NCBI GenBank assembly: GCA_025060055.1
Contig: JANXCK010000156.1
Location: 1 to 6,536 of the forward strand
DNA from: Fimbriimonadales bacterium
GTDB lineage: Bacteria; Armatimonadota; Fimbriimonadia; Fimbriimonadales; GBS-DC
DNA length: 6,536 bases
Direction of reading: 5' to 3'
The notes beneath the pieces are model-generated. The model worked only from the letters and a program-made list of their open reading frames with translations, made no database searches and was not told where the DNA came from. Both the position numbers and the translations under genes were made by a program. Positions 1 through 5,207 of this stretch are shown piece after piece; the stretch's first letter is position 1; the number at the start of each line of letters is the position of its first letter.

Positions 1-4
1 TGTT

Positions 5-96
5 GCCCTCACCCCCTGCCCCCTCTCCCACCGCGTGGGAGAGGGGGAATTTGGCTCCCCTCTCCCGCGCTGCGGGAGAGGGGCTGGGGGTGAGGG
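5..96. repeat. Composite palindromic intergenic repeat, copy 1
   Basis: The outer arms (about 6-29 and 74-96) are near-perfect inverted repeats reading CCCTCACCCCC...GGGGGTGAGGG. Inside lie two strong hairpins: CCCTCTCCCA at 21-30 pairs with 36-45 around a 5-nt loop, and CCCCTCTCCCGC at 57-68 pairs with 72-83 around a 3-nt loop. Bases 53-96 match 5129-5172 at 42 of 44 positions, so this is a dispersed family. It lies just downstream of ccmB and could act as a transcript 3' end or an mRNA-stabilising structure. It has no coding potential, and reading frames across it are artefacts. I cannot assign it to a named repeat family. Confidence 0.85.
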
Positions 97-112
97 AACA
101 ACGGCATTTGAA

Positions 113-136
113 ACCCCGAACAGAATTTTGCGGGGT
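113..136 (-). terminator. Weak candidate terminator hairpin after ccmB
   Basis: ACCCCG (113-118) and CGGGGT (131-136) form a 6-bp stem with a 12-nt loop, 21 bases past the ccmB stop codon. On the minus strand the stem is followed by TTTCAAAT, which is only a short T-rich stretch. The large loop and weak T run make this a poor intrinsic terminator. The stronger palindromes at 5-96 could serve instead. Confidence 0.25.
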
Positions 137-156
137 GTCAACTGCTGCGTGGCGCC

Positions 157-798
157 TCATTCCCGCCAGATTCTCTCGAACACCCACGCGCCGCCTGCGC
201 CGAGCGCCAGCGCGTAGCCAAACACGCCTTGCAACGGCTCTGCAGGGAACACCCCCTCGATGGTTTGGCGTGTGCCAGCAATTAGCAGCAGCATCAAAGG
301 CAACAGTAGCGGAAAGGTCAGTCCTGCCAAAAGCGCGCCGCGCACAGCGGTCTGCGCTGCTAACGCGCTGCAGAGCGTCAATACGCTGGTCATGCAGAAC
401 CCGCCTCCAAGCCACAGCAGCAACCAGCTCTCCCACCGCCCTGCAAGCGGCGCAACCAGCAAGCCATACAGGGGTATCAGCACCCCGCTCAGCAGTCCGT
501 ATAGAGTGGCGTGGAACAGCCACTTGCCCCAGAACACGCTGGCGGGGCGTGCCGCCACGCGCAGCAGGTCTGCCGTGCCCGCCTCCTCTTCGGCGATGAA
601 CCCGCGCGCCAGCGCGGGTAGCATCCCAAACAGCAGGGCGACCCAGAACAGCCCCGCCTGCAGTCCCGACGAAAGTGCCTGTCCCAGCGCGGCGAAGCCG
701 ACACCGACCACCGTCGCCACACCCATCAGCAGCGAGGCGGTCAGCCCCTGCCGCTGACGCCACTCCTGACGCAAATCCTTGCGCCAGATGGCAAGCAC
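157..798 (-). CDS. ccmB: CcmB-type heme/cytochrome c maturation ABC permease
   Basis: This is the integral membrane subunit of the CcmAB transporter, which works in system I cytochrome c maturation (release of holo-CcmE from CcmCD) in the cytoplasmic membrane. The 213-residue product opens with a cytoplasmic segment of the CcmB kind (IWRKDLRQEWRQRQ). About six hydrophobic segments follow, near residues 21-38, 46-66, 97-117, 124-147, 154-175 and 191-209. The FIAEEEAGTADLLRVA stretch after segment 2 and the LTFPLLLPLMLLL run are also typical of the family. Family members are about 220 residues. I chose the GTG at 798, one base past the ccmA stop (800-802), because it gives the usual N terminus and no overlap. 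An ATG at 891, with GAGG ten bases upstream, would add 31 unusual residues and a 92-base overlap with ccmA. Function confidence is good; the start is uncertain. Confidence 0.85.
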   Translation of the reverse strand: MLAIWRKDLRQEWRQRQGLTASLLMGVATVVGVGFAALGQALSSGLQAGLFWVALLFGMLPALARGFIAEEEAGTADLLRVAARPASVFWGKWLFHATLYGLLSGVLIPLYGLLVAPLAGRWESWLLLWLGGGFCMTSVLTLCSALAAQTAVRGALLAGLTFPLLLPLMLLLIAGTRQTIEGVFPAEPLQGVFGYALALGAGGAWVFERIWRE

Positions 799-799
799 T

Positions 800-1417
800 T
801 CACGCGCCCAGCTCCAGCGCGAGGTCGCCCCATACGGCGCACTCGGCGCGATTGGTCGCAAAGAGGGCGATTCCATAGCGGGTTTGCTCATCCAGCACTT
901 GCCTCAGCAGTTTCAAGCCCGACGCATCCAGTCCCGCGTCGGGTTCGTCCAGCAGCAGCAGAGGGGGCGCGCCGTAGGTCGCTATCGCTAAGCGCAATCG
1001 CTGGCGCATCCCCGCCGAGTAGGCACGGGTTCGCTCGTGGGCGCAACCTGCCAGCTCAAACCGTTCCAAGTGCGCCAGCAAAGTGTCGCGGTCGCAGGGC
1101 AAGCCGCGCGTCTGCGCCCACCAGTGCAGATGCTCGTAGCCCGTCAACTCGCGATAGAGCGCGCCTTCCACAGCGCACCAGCCCAGAAAGCGCGTTCGGT
1201 TGGGCAGCGACTTTCCGTCGCAAGACAGGCTGACCGTGCCTTCGGTAGGCGCAAGCAGCCCCGCGATTAGTCGGATGAGCGTGCTTTTGCCTGAGCCGTT
1301 CGCCCCGCGCACGACCAACACCGTGCCTGAGGACACCTGCAGCTCCAGCCCGCGAAAAACCCAACGGTCACCGAACCGCTTGCCCAACCGATGGCACTCC
1401 AAAGTCCACTGCCGCAT
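800..1417 (-). CDS. ccmA: CcmA-type ABC transporter ATP-binding protein
   Basis: This is the cytoplasmic ATPase that pairs with CcmB to power cytochrome c maturation. The 205-residue product is of normal CcmA length. It shows Walker A GANGSGKST (residues 38-46), the signature YSAGMRQRL (133-141), and Walker B plus D-loop LLLLDEPDAGLD (153-164). The LYRELTGYEHLHWWA segment after the Q-loop is CcmA-like. Two switch positions are unusual: the Q-loop glutamine appears to be Glu84 (CAVEGALY), and the H-loop, normally ATH, reads ATN with Asn189. The ATG at 1417 is preferred because a promoter ends ten bases upstream. Longer starts at 1474 or 1519 add non-homologous sequence, and the latter lies inside a palindromic repeat. 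The identity rests on CcmB being the next gene; the ATPase alone could pass for a generic ABC-2 type ATPase. Confidence 0.87.
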   Translation of the reverse strand: MRQWTLECHRLGKRFGDRWVFRGLELQVSSGTVLVVRGANGSGKSTLIRLIAGLLAPTEGTVSLSCDGKSLPNRTRFLGWCAVEGALYRELTGYEHLHWWAQTRGLPCDRDTLLAHLERFELAGCAHERTRAYSAGMRQRLRLAIATYGAPPLLLLDEPDAGLDASGLKLLRQVLDEQTRYGIALFATNRAECAVWGDLALELGA

Positions 1418-1427
1418 CCGCTGCACA

Positions 1428-1456
1428 AGTGTACCTGCGATGGATAATCTCTGCAA
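1428..1456 (-). promoter_or_regulatory. Candidate ccmAB promoter, possibly leaderless
   Basis: On the minus strand, TTGCAG (1451-1456) is followed after exactly 17 bases by TACACT (1428-1433), a plausible housekeeping-sigma -35/-10 pair. TACACT ends ten bases before the ATG at 1417, so transcription would begin within a few bases of the start codon. There is no good Shine-Dalgarno sequence in that gap, which fits leaderless translation. The 9-mer GGTACACTT recurs upstream of the nucleotidyltransferase gene. Confidence 0.5.
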
Positions 1457-1494
1457 GGGCGTGAGAGACTGCATAAGAAATAGCGCACATACCC

Positions 1495-1593
1495 AACGGC
1501 TGAAGCCGTTCCTATGCAAACGAAGCCCGCCTTCGCGGGCTAAAAGAGCCGACGCAGGTCGGCTTAGTCTGCACAGGAACGGCTTTAGCCGTC
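1495..1593. repeat. Composite palindromic repeat with four hairpins
   Basis: The outer arms 1495-1518 and 1570-1593 are inverted repeats matching at 21 of 24 positions. Each arm holds its own small palindrome: AACGGCTgaAGCCGTT (1495-1510) and ACGGCTttAGCCGT (1579-1592). Between them lie AGCCCGC-cttc-GCGGGCT (1524-1541) and AGCCGAC-gcag-GTCGGCT (1547-1564). The unit could fold into a cruciform with two internal hairpins. It sits just upstream of the ccmA promoter and has no credible coding content. Its origin and function are unknown to me; it looks like a non-autonomous dispersed repeat. Confidence 0.85.
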
Positions 1594-1662
1594 AAGAACG
1601 CCAAGCTAACTTCTTAAGCAGTCTCTGAGAGGCTGTTGAAGAATGCGAGCGGGCTTTCGTGG

Positions 1663-1715
1663 CGTCGGCGTCCGCGCCAGCAGCAGCGCACGGGACGATG
1701 GCGTCCGCGCCATCG
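1663..1715. repeat. Paired GGCGTCCGCGCCA palindromic repeat
   Basis: The 13-mer GGCGTCCGCGCCA occurs at 1667-1679 and again at 1700-1712, a 33-base period. Each copy is a hairpin with loop TCCG. The second is extended to an 8-bp stem (1696-1703 with 1708-1715, CGATGGCG/CGCCATCG). The second hairpin lies about 32 bases past the nucleotidyltransferase stop codon. No T run follows it on the minus strand, so it is not a canonical intrinsic terminator. The rest of 1594-1746 shows nothing else I can name. Confidence 0.6.
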
Positions 1716-1746
1716 GCTCGCGACTGGCAGAATGCCGTCGCACTGC

Positions 1747-2835
1747 TCACTCAACCGCGCTGTAGGCTCTTATCACGGAACCTGCGCCTAATACGGCGTT
1801 GCGCAGGCGCACATGCGGTTCAATCAGGCACTCGTCGTCGATGATGCAATCCACGAGGTGGCAGCCGTCGCCGATTTGCACGCGTTCACCCAAGATGCAG
1901 CCGTGCAGCACGCTGCCCCCACCCACAGAACTGCCTGCCCCAACCACGGTGTAGCCGATCAGCTGCACGCGCGCCTCTATGCGGACATTATCACCGATGT
2001 GGCAGCCTGCCTCAATTTCGGCGTCGGGTTCAATCTCCGCCTCGGCGCCCAGCCAGTAGCCCTGCGCCGTGCGGTAGCCAATGGGGGGTAGCACGGTCTT
2101 GACCTCGCCGCTAAGCAGAGCGCGAGTCGCACGCAAATACTGCGCGGGACGCCCGATATCGAGCCAGAAGCCTCTGCCCTCTACACCATACACAGGCGCA
2201 CCCTCTGCCAGAATCTGTGGATAAAACTCGCGCTCAATCGAGCAGGGACGCAGCGGGATACGCGCCAGCGTCTCTGGCTCCATAACATAAATGCCCGCGT
2301 TGATGAAATCGCTGCCTTCCATCGGCTCGCCGCGGTCGGCAGCGCGTTTTTGCTCCTCAGTAGGTTCGAGGAACGCTTGCACACGCCCCGTCTCGCTCAC
2401 CCGTATTACGCCGTAAGGATGCGGACGCCGCACGCGGTAGAGTGTGAGCGTGACCTGCGCGTGGTTCTCCAGATGCTGGCGCACAATCGCGCCGATGTCG
2501 AAGTCCGTAAGGATGTCGCCGTTGAACACAACGGCGCGGTCAGCAGGCAAGCCCTCAACGGCGTTGCGAATCGCACCTGCCGTGCCCAGCGGTTCGGTCT
2601 CAATAGCATAGCGCATGCGCACGCCGAAGCGGCTGCCGTCGCCAAAATGCGCCTCTATTCGCTCTGCCAGATAGTTCGTCGCAAAGACAATCTCGTCTGC
2701 ACCTGCCGCCTTAAGCTGCGCCACTTGGTATTCCAAAAACGCGCGATTCGCCACAGGAATCAGCGGTTTTGGGCGACGCAGCGTCAGCGGACGCAAGCGT
2801 GTGCCAAAGCCTCCAGCGATGATGACGCCTCGCAA
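1747..2835 (-). CDS. Sugar-phosphate nucleotidyltransferase, left-handed beta-helix C terminus
   Basis: This enzyme is predicted to join a sugar-1-phosphate to an NTP, giving an NDP-sugar and pyrophosphate in the cytoplasm. The closest family pattern is mannose-1-phosphate guanylyltransferase (GMPPB-like); glucose-1-phosphate thymidylyl- or uridylyltransferase is also possible. The 362-residue product has the Rossmann-like domain with GGFGTRLRPLT (8-18), RPKPLIPV (21-28), EPLGTAG (81-87), FNGD with metal-binding Asp107, FINAGIYV (177-184) and WLDIG (224-228, probable second metal ligand Asp226). From about residue 266 to the end, hexapeptide-type repeats (IGDNVRIE, VGAGSSVG, IGDGCHLV) form a left-handed beta-helix. 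The TTG at 2835 is chosen because GGGAGG lies nine bases upstream and homology begins at once. The substrate is not readable from sequence; the role is envelope polysaccharide or glycan precursor supply. It is a separate unit from ccmAB. Confidence 0.9.
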   Translation of the reverse strand: MRGVIIAGGFGTRLRPLTLRRPKPLIPVANRAFLEYQVAQLKAAGADEIVFATNYLAERIEAHFGDGSRFGVRMRYAIETEPLGTAGAIRNAVEGLPADRAVVFNGDILTDFDIGAIVRQHLENHAQVTLTLYRVRRPHPYGVIRVSETGRVQAFLEPTEEQKRAADRGEPMEGSDFINAGIYVMEPETLARIPLRPCSIEREFYPQILAEGAPVYGVEGRGFWLDIGRPAQYLRATRALLSGEVKTVLPPIGYRTAQGYWLGAEAEIEPDAEIEAGCHIGDNVRIEARVQLIGYTVVGAGSSVGGGSVLHGCILGERVQIGDGCHLVDCIIDDECLIEPHVRLRNAVLGAGSVIRAYSAVE

Positions 2836-2844
2836 GGATAGATA

Positions 2845-2850
2845 CCTCCC
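2845..2850 (-). promoter_or_regulatory. Shine-Dalgarno site fixing a TTG start
   Basis: GGGAGG on the minus strand lies nine bases before the TTG at 2835, which begins RGVIIAGGFGTRLRP, the expected N terminus of the family. The upstream in-frame ATG at 2880 has no comparable site and would add 15 residues encoded across the putative promoter. Confidence 0.85.
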
Positions 2851-2862
2851 GTTTCGAGGGTA

Positions 2863-2868
2863 AGTGTA
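2863..2868 (-). promoter_or_regulatory. Candidate -10 box of the nucleotidyltransferase gene
   Basis: TACACT on the minus strand lies within GGTACACTT, the same 9-mer found at the ccmA promoter. It would start a transcript about 20 bases before the TTG and just ahead of the ribosome binding site. I see no good -35 hexamer at 16-18 bases, so the call is tentative. Confidence 0.35.
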
Positions 2869-2894
2869 CCTTCTACACATAAGGAGCGACCTTT

Positions 2895-2925
2895 TTCGAA
2901 CAGCGGGTCAAATTCAAGGTATAAT
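2895..2925 (+). promoter_or_regulatory. Candidate promoter of the acyl-CoA dehydrogenase gene
   Basis: A perfect TATAAT at 2920-2925 stands out in GC-rich DNA. The -35 is weak; the best candidate is TTCGAA (2895-2900) at 19 bases. The predicted start near 2932 gives a 5' leader of about 100 bases before the ATG at 3034. It faces away from the nucleotidyltransferase promoter, making a divergent control region. Confidence 0.5.
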
Positions 2926-2931
2926 AAGCCC

Positions 2932-3008
2932 GTCGCTGCGAAGCGATGCCCCGACTCCGCGCTTGACTTGCAGATGACCGAGAAGGGGGTTTCGAGCGAA
3001 GCAGCGAC
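2932..3008 (+). other. Leader inverted repeat GTCGCTGC/GCAGCGAC
   Basis: GTCGCTGC (2932-2939) is perfectly complementary to GCAGCGAC (3001-3008), closing most of the predicted 5' leader of the acyl-CoA dehydrogenase mRNA. The stem starts right at the predicted transcription start and ends 13 bases before the ribosome binding site. An 8-bp match can arise by chance in such GC-rich DNA, and I recognise no riboswitch class. Confidence 0.3.
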
Positions 3009-3021
3009 AGATGAACGAAAT

Positions 3022-3027
3022 AGGAGG
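3022..3027 (+). promoter_or_regulatory. Strong Shine-Dalgarno site fixing the ATG at 3034
   Basis: AGGAGG is followed by a six-base spacer and then ATG at 3034. This argues against the in-frame ATGs at 2968 and 2974, which have no such site and would add a basic, non-homologous segment. Confidence 0.9.
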
Positions 3028-3033
3028 CGACGG

Positions 3034-4845
3034 ATGCGCGAAATCACTTTGCGTGGAGGCGAGTTTCTGCTGAAAGCGGTGGCGCCGTCGGCGGTGTTCA
3101 CCCCTGAAGACTTCAGTTCTGAAGACCTTGCGTTAGCGCACGCGGCAGAGGAGTTTGTGCGGGGCGAGGTTCAAACCCGCAACGACGCGATTGAACACCA
3201 AGAAGAGGGCTTGACCGTAAGCCTGCTCAAGAAAGCGGGGCAACTCGGTCTGCTCGGCGCCGACTTGCCCGAAGCGTTCGGCGGTTTGAACCTGCCCAAG
3301 ACCACCAGCACCTTGATTGCCGAGAAGATGAGCCTACAGGCGTCGTTTGCCGTCTCGTGGGGCGCGCATGTGGGTATTGGCACGCTGCCTATCCTGTTCT
3401 TTGGCACGCCCGAACAGAAGCGGAAGTATCTGCCGAAACTGGCAACGGGCGAGATGATTGCCGCCTTCTCGCTCAGCGAGGCGAACTGCGGCTCCGACCC
3501 CCTCTCCGCCCGCACCAAAGCCACTCTCTCGCCCGACGGCAAATACTACCTGCTGAACGGCGAGAAGATGTGGACCACCAACGCAGGCTGGGCAGACCTG
3601 TTCATCGTGTTCGCTAAAATCGACGGCGAGAAGTTCACAGCGTTCATCGTAGAGCGCAACTTCCCCGGCGTGTCGGTCGGGCGCGAGGAGCATAAGCTCG
3701 GCATCAAAGGCTCCAGCACGCGCCGCGTGATTCTGGACAACGCGCAAGTGCCCGTCGAGAATGTGCTGCACGAGATCGGTAAGGGACACCATGTGGCGTT
3801 CGGCGTGCTGAACATCGGACGGTTCAAGCTCGCGGCGGCTGCGCTCGGCGGCGCGAAGGAGGCTCTGACCATCGCCACGCGCTACGCCAAAGACCGCCAG
3901 CAGTTCGGACAACCCATCGCCAACTTCGGCATGATTAAGCACAAACTGGCGGAGATGGCAATCCAGTTGTACGCGCTGGAAAGCACGGTGTACCGCACCG
4001 CAGGAATGCTGGACGAGGTGTTTCACGGCATCGACCCGCTTGCGCCTGATGCAAACGCACAGTACCGCGAGGCGGATGAGGAGTACCCTGTAGAGTGTGC
4101 CATCCTGAAGGTGTTCGGCTCCGAAGTGCTGGACTATGTTGCCGACGAGACGATGCAGATTCACGGCGGCTTCGGCTACACTGAGGAGTTCCCCGCGGCG
4201 CAAATCTACCGCGACAGCCGTATCAACCGCATCTTTGAGGGCACGAACGAGATTAATCGCCTGCTGATGTTGGATCAGCTCATGCGTCGTGCGCTCAAGG
4301 GCAAGCTGCCTGGCTTGATGGAGGCGATTGGCGCGATTCGCAGCGAGCTGAACACACCCCAGATGCCCACACCCGATCCCATCGATCCGCTGGAGGCGAT
4401 TGAACGCTACATCGCCAACGCCAAGAAGGCAGTGTTGGCGGTTGCAGGCATGGCAGCCGAGCAGGTGGGCACGGAACTGGAAGAGAAGCAAGAAATCGTG
4501 GGGCATCTGGCGGACTGCCTGATTCAGCTCTATGCGATGGAGAGCGCGTACTTGCGCACGCGCAAACTGCAAGACAGGGGCTACGACATCACCCTGCCCC
4601 TTGCGATGACGCGCGTATTCGCCTACGACGCGATGGACGCGATTGAGGGGCATGCCCGCCGTGCTATCCACAGCTTCGCTGAAGGCGATATGGCGCAGAT
4701 TCTGCTCACCGCGCTCAAGCGGTATATGCGTCGCACCACCGAGCCGAACACGATGGCGCTGCGCCGTCAGGTGGCGGACTATGTGCTGCGCTATGAGCGA
4801 GCGTGGAGCGCTGCGGGCGCGGCACGCGAAATGGTTGGCGTGTAA
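3034..4845 (+). CDS. Acyl-CoA dehydrogenase, long FadE/VLCAD-type
   Basis: This FAD enzyme catalyses the first step of fatty acid beta-oxidation, oxidising acyl-CoA to trans-2-enoyl-CoA and passing electrons to ETF. The 603-residue product begins like Bacillus FadE (RGGEFLLKAV, then FTPEDFSSED). The N-terminal helical domain follows. The central beta-domain carries the flavin-contacting FSLSEANCGSD (145-155) and MWTTNAG (179-185). The C-terminal helical domain carries RQQFGQPI (288-295), QIHGGFGYTEE (375-385) and RIFEGTNEINR, with the probable catalytic base Glu402. About 200 further residues follow, as in FadE, VLCAD and ACAD9, where the extra domain aids dimer or membrane association. The start at 3034 is set by a strong ribosome binding site. 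It is the only plus-strand gene here and has no beta-oxidation partners in the window. Chain-length preference cannot be read, though the architecture suggests long-chain substrates. Confidence 0.95.
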   Translation: MREITLRGGEFLLKAVAPSAVFTPEDFSSEDLALAHAAEEFVRGEVQTRNDAIEHQEEGLTVSLLKKAGQLGLLGADLPEAFGGLNLPKTTSTLIAEKMSLQASFAVSWGAHVGIGTLPILFFGTPEQKRKYLPKLATGEMIAAFSLSEANCGSDPLSARTKATLSPDGKYYLLNGEKMWTTNAGWADLFIVFAKIDGEKFTAFIVERNFPGVSVGREEHKLGIKGSSTRRVILDNAQVPVENVLHEIGKGHHVAFGVLNIGRFKLAAAALGGAKEALTIATRYAKDRQQFGQPIANFGMIKHKLAEMAIQLYALESTVYRTAGMLDEVFHGIDPLAPDANAQYREADEEYPVECAILKVFGSEVLDYVADETMQIHGGFGYTEEFPAAQIYRDSRINRIFEGTNEINRLLMLDQLMRRALKGKLPGLMEAIGAIRSELNTPQMPTPDPIDPLEAIERYIANAKKAVLAVAGMAAEQVGTELEEKQEIVGHLADCLIQLYAMESAYLRTRKLQDRGYDITLPLAMTRVFAYDAMDAIEGHARRAIHSFAEGDMAQILLTALKRYMRRTTEPNTMALRRQVADYVLRYERAWSAAGAAREMVGV

Positions 4846-4883
4846 GCGCATCAGCGGTGCAGGCGCCACAGTGTCGTTAGTAA

Positions 4884-5013
4884 TAAGTGCTTCACAAGTG
4901 AAATCGTCTTGTTTCGGGCGCGTCGCGGACGCGCCCCTACAGGGTATCTGGGGTAGGGGCAGGTTCCTAACCTGCCCTGCAGAAAAGAGACGATTTCAAG
5001 TTGGAAGCACTTA
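4884..5013. mobile_element. MITE-like element with 26-bp terminal inverted repeats
   Basis: The ends 4884-4909 and 4988-5013 are inverted repeats matching at 22 of 26 positions: blocks TAAGTGCTTC and TGAAATCGTCT are perfect, and four of the five bases between them differ. The 130-bp element carries no gene, only two internal hairpins. If the outermost TA on each side is a target duplication, the element proper is 4886-5011, which would fit IS630/Tc1-mariner-type insertion at TA. No transposase is present, so mobilisation would be in trans. The family assignment is inference; the inverted repeats are seen directly. Confidence 0.6.
4916..4977. repeat. Two tight hairpins inside the MITE-like element
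   Basis: GGGCGCGTC-gcg-GACGCGCCC (4916-4936) and GGGCAGGTT-cct-AACCTGCCC (4957-4977) are both perfect 9-bp stems with 3-nt loops. The first is followed by GCCCCTAC (4933-4940) and the second preceded by its complement GTAGGGGC (4953-4960). The same motif bounds the palindrome at 5094-5120. They lie between convergent genes and could serve as a transcript 3' end for the acyl-CoA dehydrogenase mRNA. Confidence 0.75.
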
Positions 5014-5045
5014 AGTCCCTCAAAAGTTAAAAGCTCCCTTCTTGA

Positions 5046-5172
5046 CCCTCACCCCCAGCCCCTCTCCCAAAAGGAGAGGGGAGCCGTCAGGGGGTAGCGG
5101 CGAGGTGACCTCGCCCCTACTCCATAACGGTTCCCCTCTCCCGCGCCGCGGGAGAGGGGCTGGGGGTGAGGG
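5046..5172. repeat. Composite palindromic intergenic repeat, copy 2
   Basis: The ends 5046-5068 and 5150-5172 are perfect 23-bp inverted repeats. Internal hairpins are CCCCTCTCC-caaaa-GGAGAGGGG (5059-5081) and a nearly continuous palindrome at 5133-5159. Another palindrome lies at 5094-5120. Bases 5129-5172 repeat 53-96 of copy 1 at 42 of 44 positions. Copy 2 is longer because it holds the extra central palindrome. It lies 35 bases downstream of the glycosyltransferase stop and may act as a shared end structure for convergent transcripts. No other feature is visible in 4846-5207 beyond this repeat and the MITE-like element. Confidence 0.85.
5094..5120. repeat. Central palindrome with GTAG...CTAC ends
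   Basis: Arms 5094-5106 and 5108-5120 pair at 12 of 13 positions around a single central G. The right arm ends in GCCCCTAC, as at 4933-4940 in the neighbouring MITE-like element. It sits within copy 2 of the composite repeat and is absent from copy 1, which suggests a nested insertion or a modular repeat. Confidence 0.7.
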
Positions 5173-5207
5173 CACAGCGCCCGTGCTATCGGAGCAATCA
5201 GCAGAAA

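Noticed and set aside
3..757. Plus-strand open frames at 3-599 and 260-757
   Set aside because: They run through the palindromic repeat and antisense to ccmB, and their translations are low-complexity Ser/Ala/Arg/Pro-rich.
799..891. N-terminal extension of CcmB from ATG 891
   Set aside because: It would overlap ccmA by 92 bases and add 31 residues with no CcmB resemblance. The GTG at 798 gives the expected start. I keep this as a possible alternative only.
1418..1519. N-terminal extension of CcmA from ATG 1519 or 1474
   Set aside because: The 1519 start lies inside the palindromic repeat and codes for repeat-derived residues. The extension spans the promoter and lacks ABC ATPase homology.
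2961..2991. TTGACT at 2963-2968 as a -35 box for the acyl-CoA dehydrogenase gene
   Set aside because: No acceptable -10 hexamer lies 16-18 bases downstream, and TATAAT at 2920 is far better.
2968..3033. Earlier ATGs at 2968 and 2974 for the acyl-CoA dehydrogenase
   Set aside because: They lack a ribosome binding site, whereas AGGAGG sits six bases before the ATG at 3034 and homology begins there.
3334..4869. A 511-codon open frame on the minus strand opposite the acyl-CoA dehydrogenase gene
   Set aside because: It is antisense to a clear enzyme gene. Its translation is rich in Arg, His, Ala and Leu with no recognisable domain, no good ribosome binding site and no promoter. Long antisense frames are common opposite GC-rich codon-biased genes.
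4884..5172. CRISPR array or phage attachment site in the convergent intergenic region
   Set aside because: The repeats are inverted rather than regularly spaced direct repeats, no cas or integrase gene is present, and no tRNA fragment is visible.
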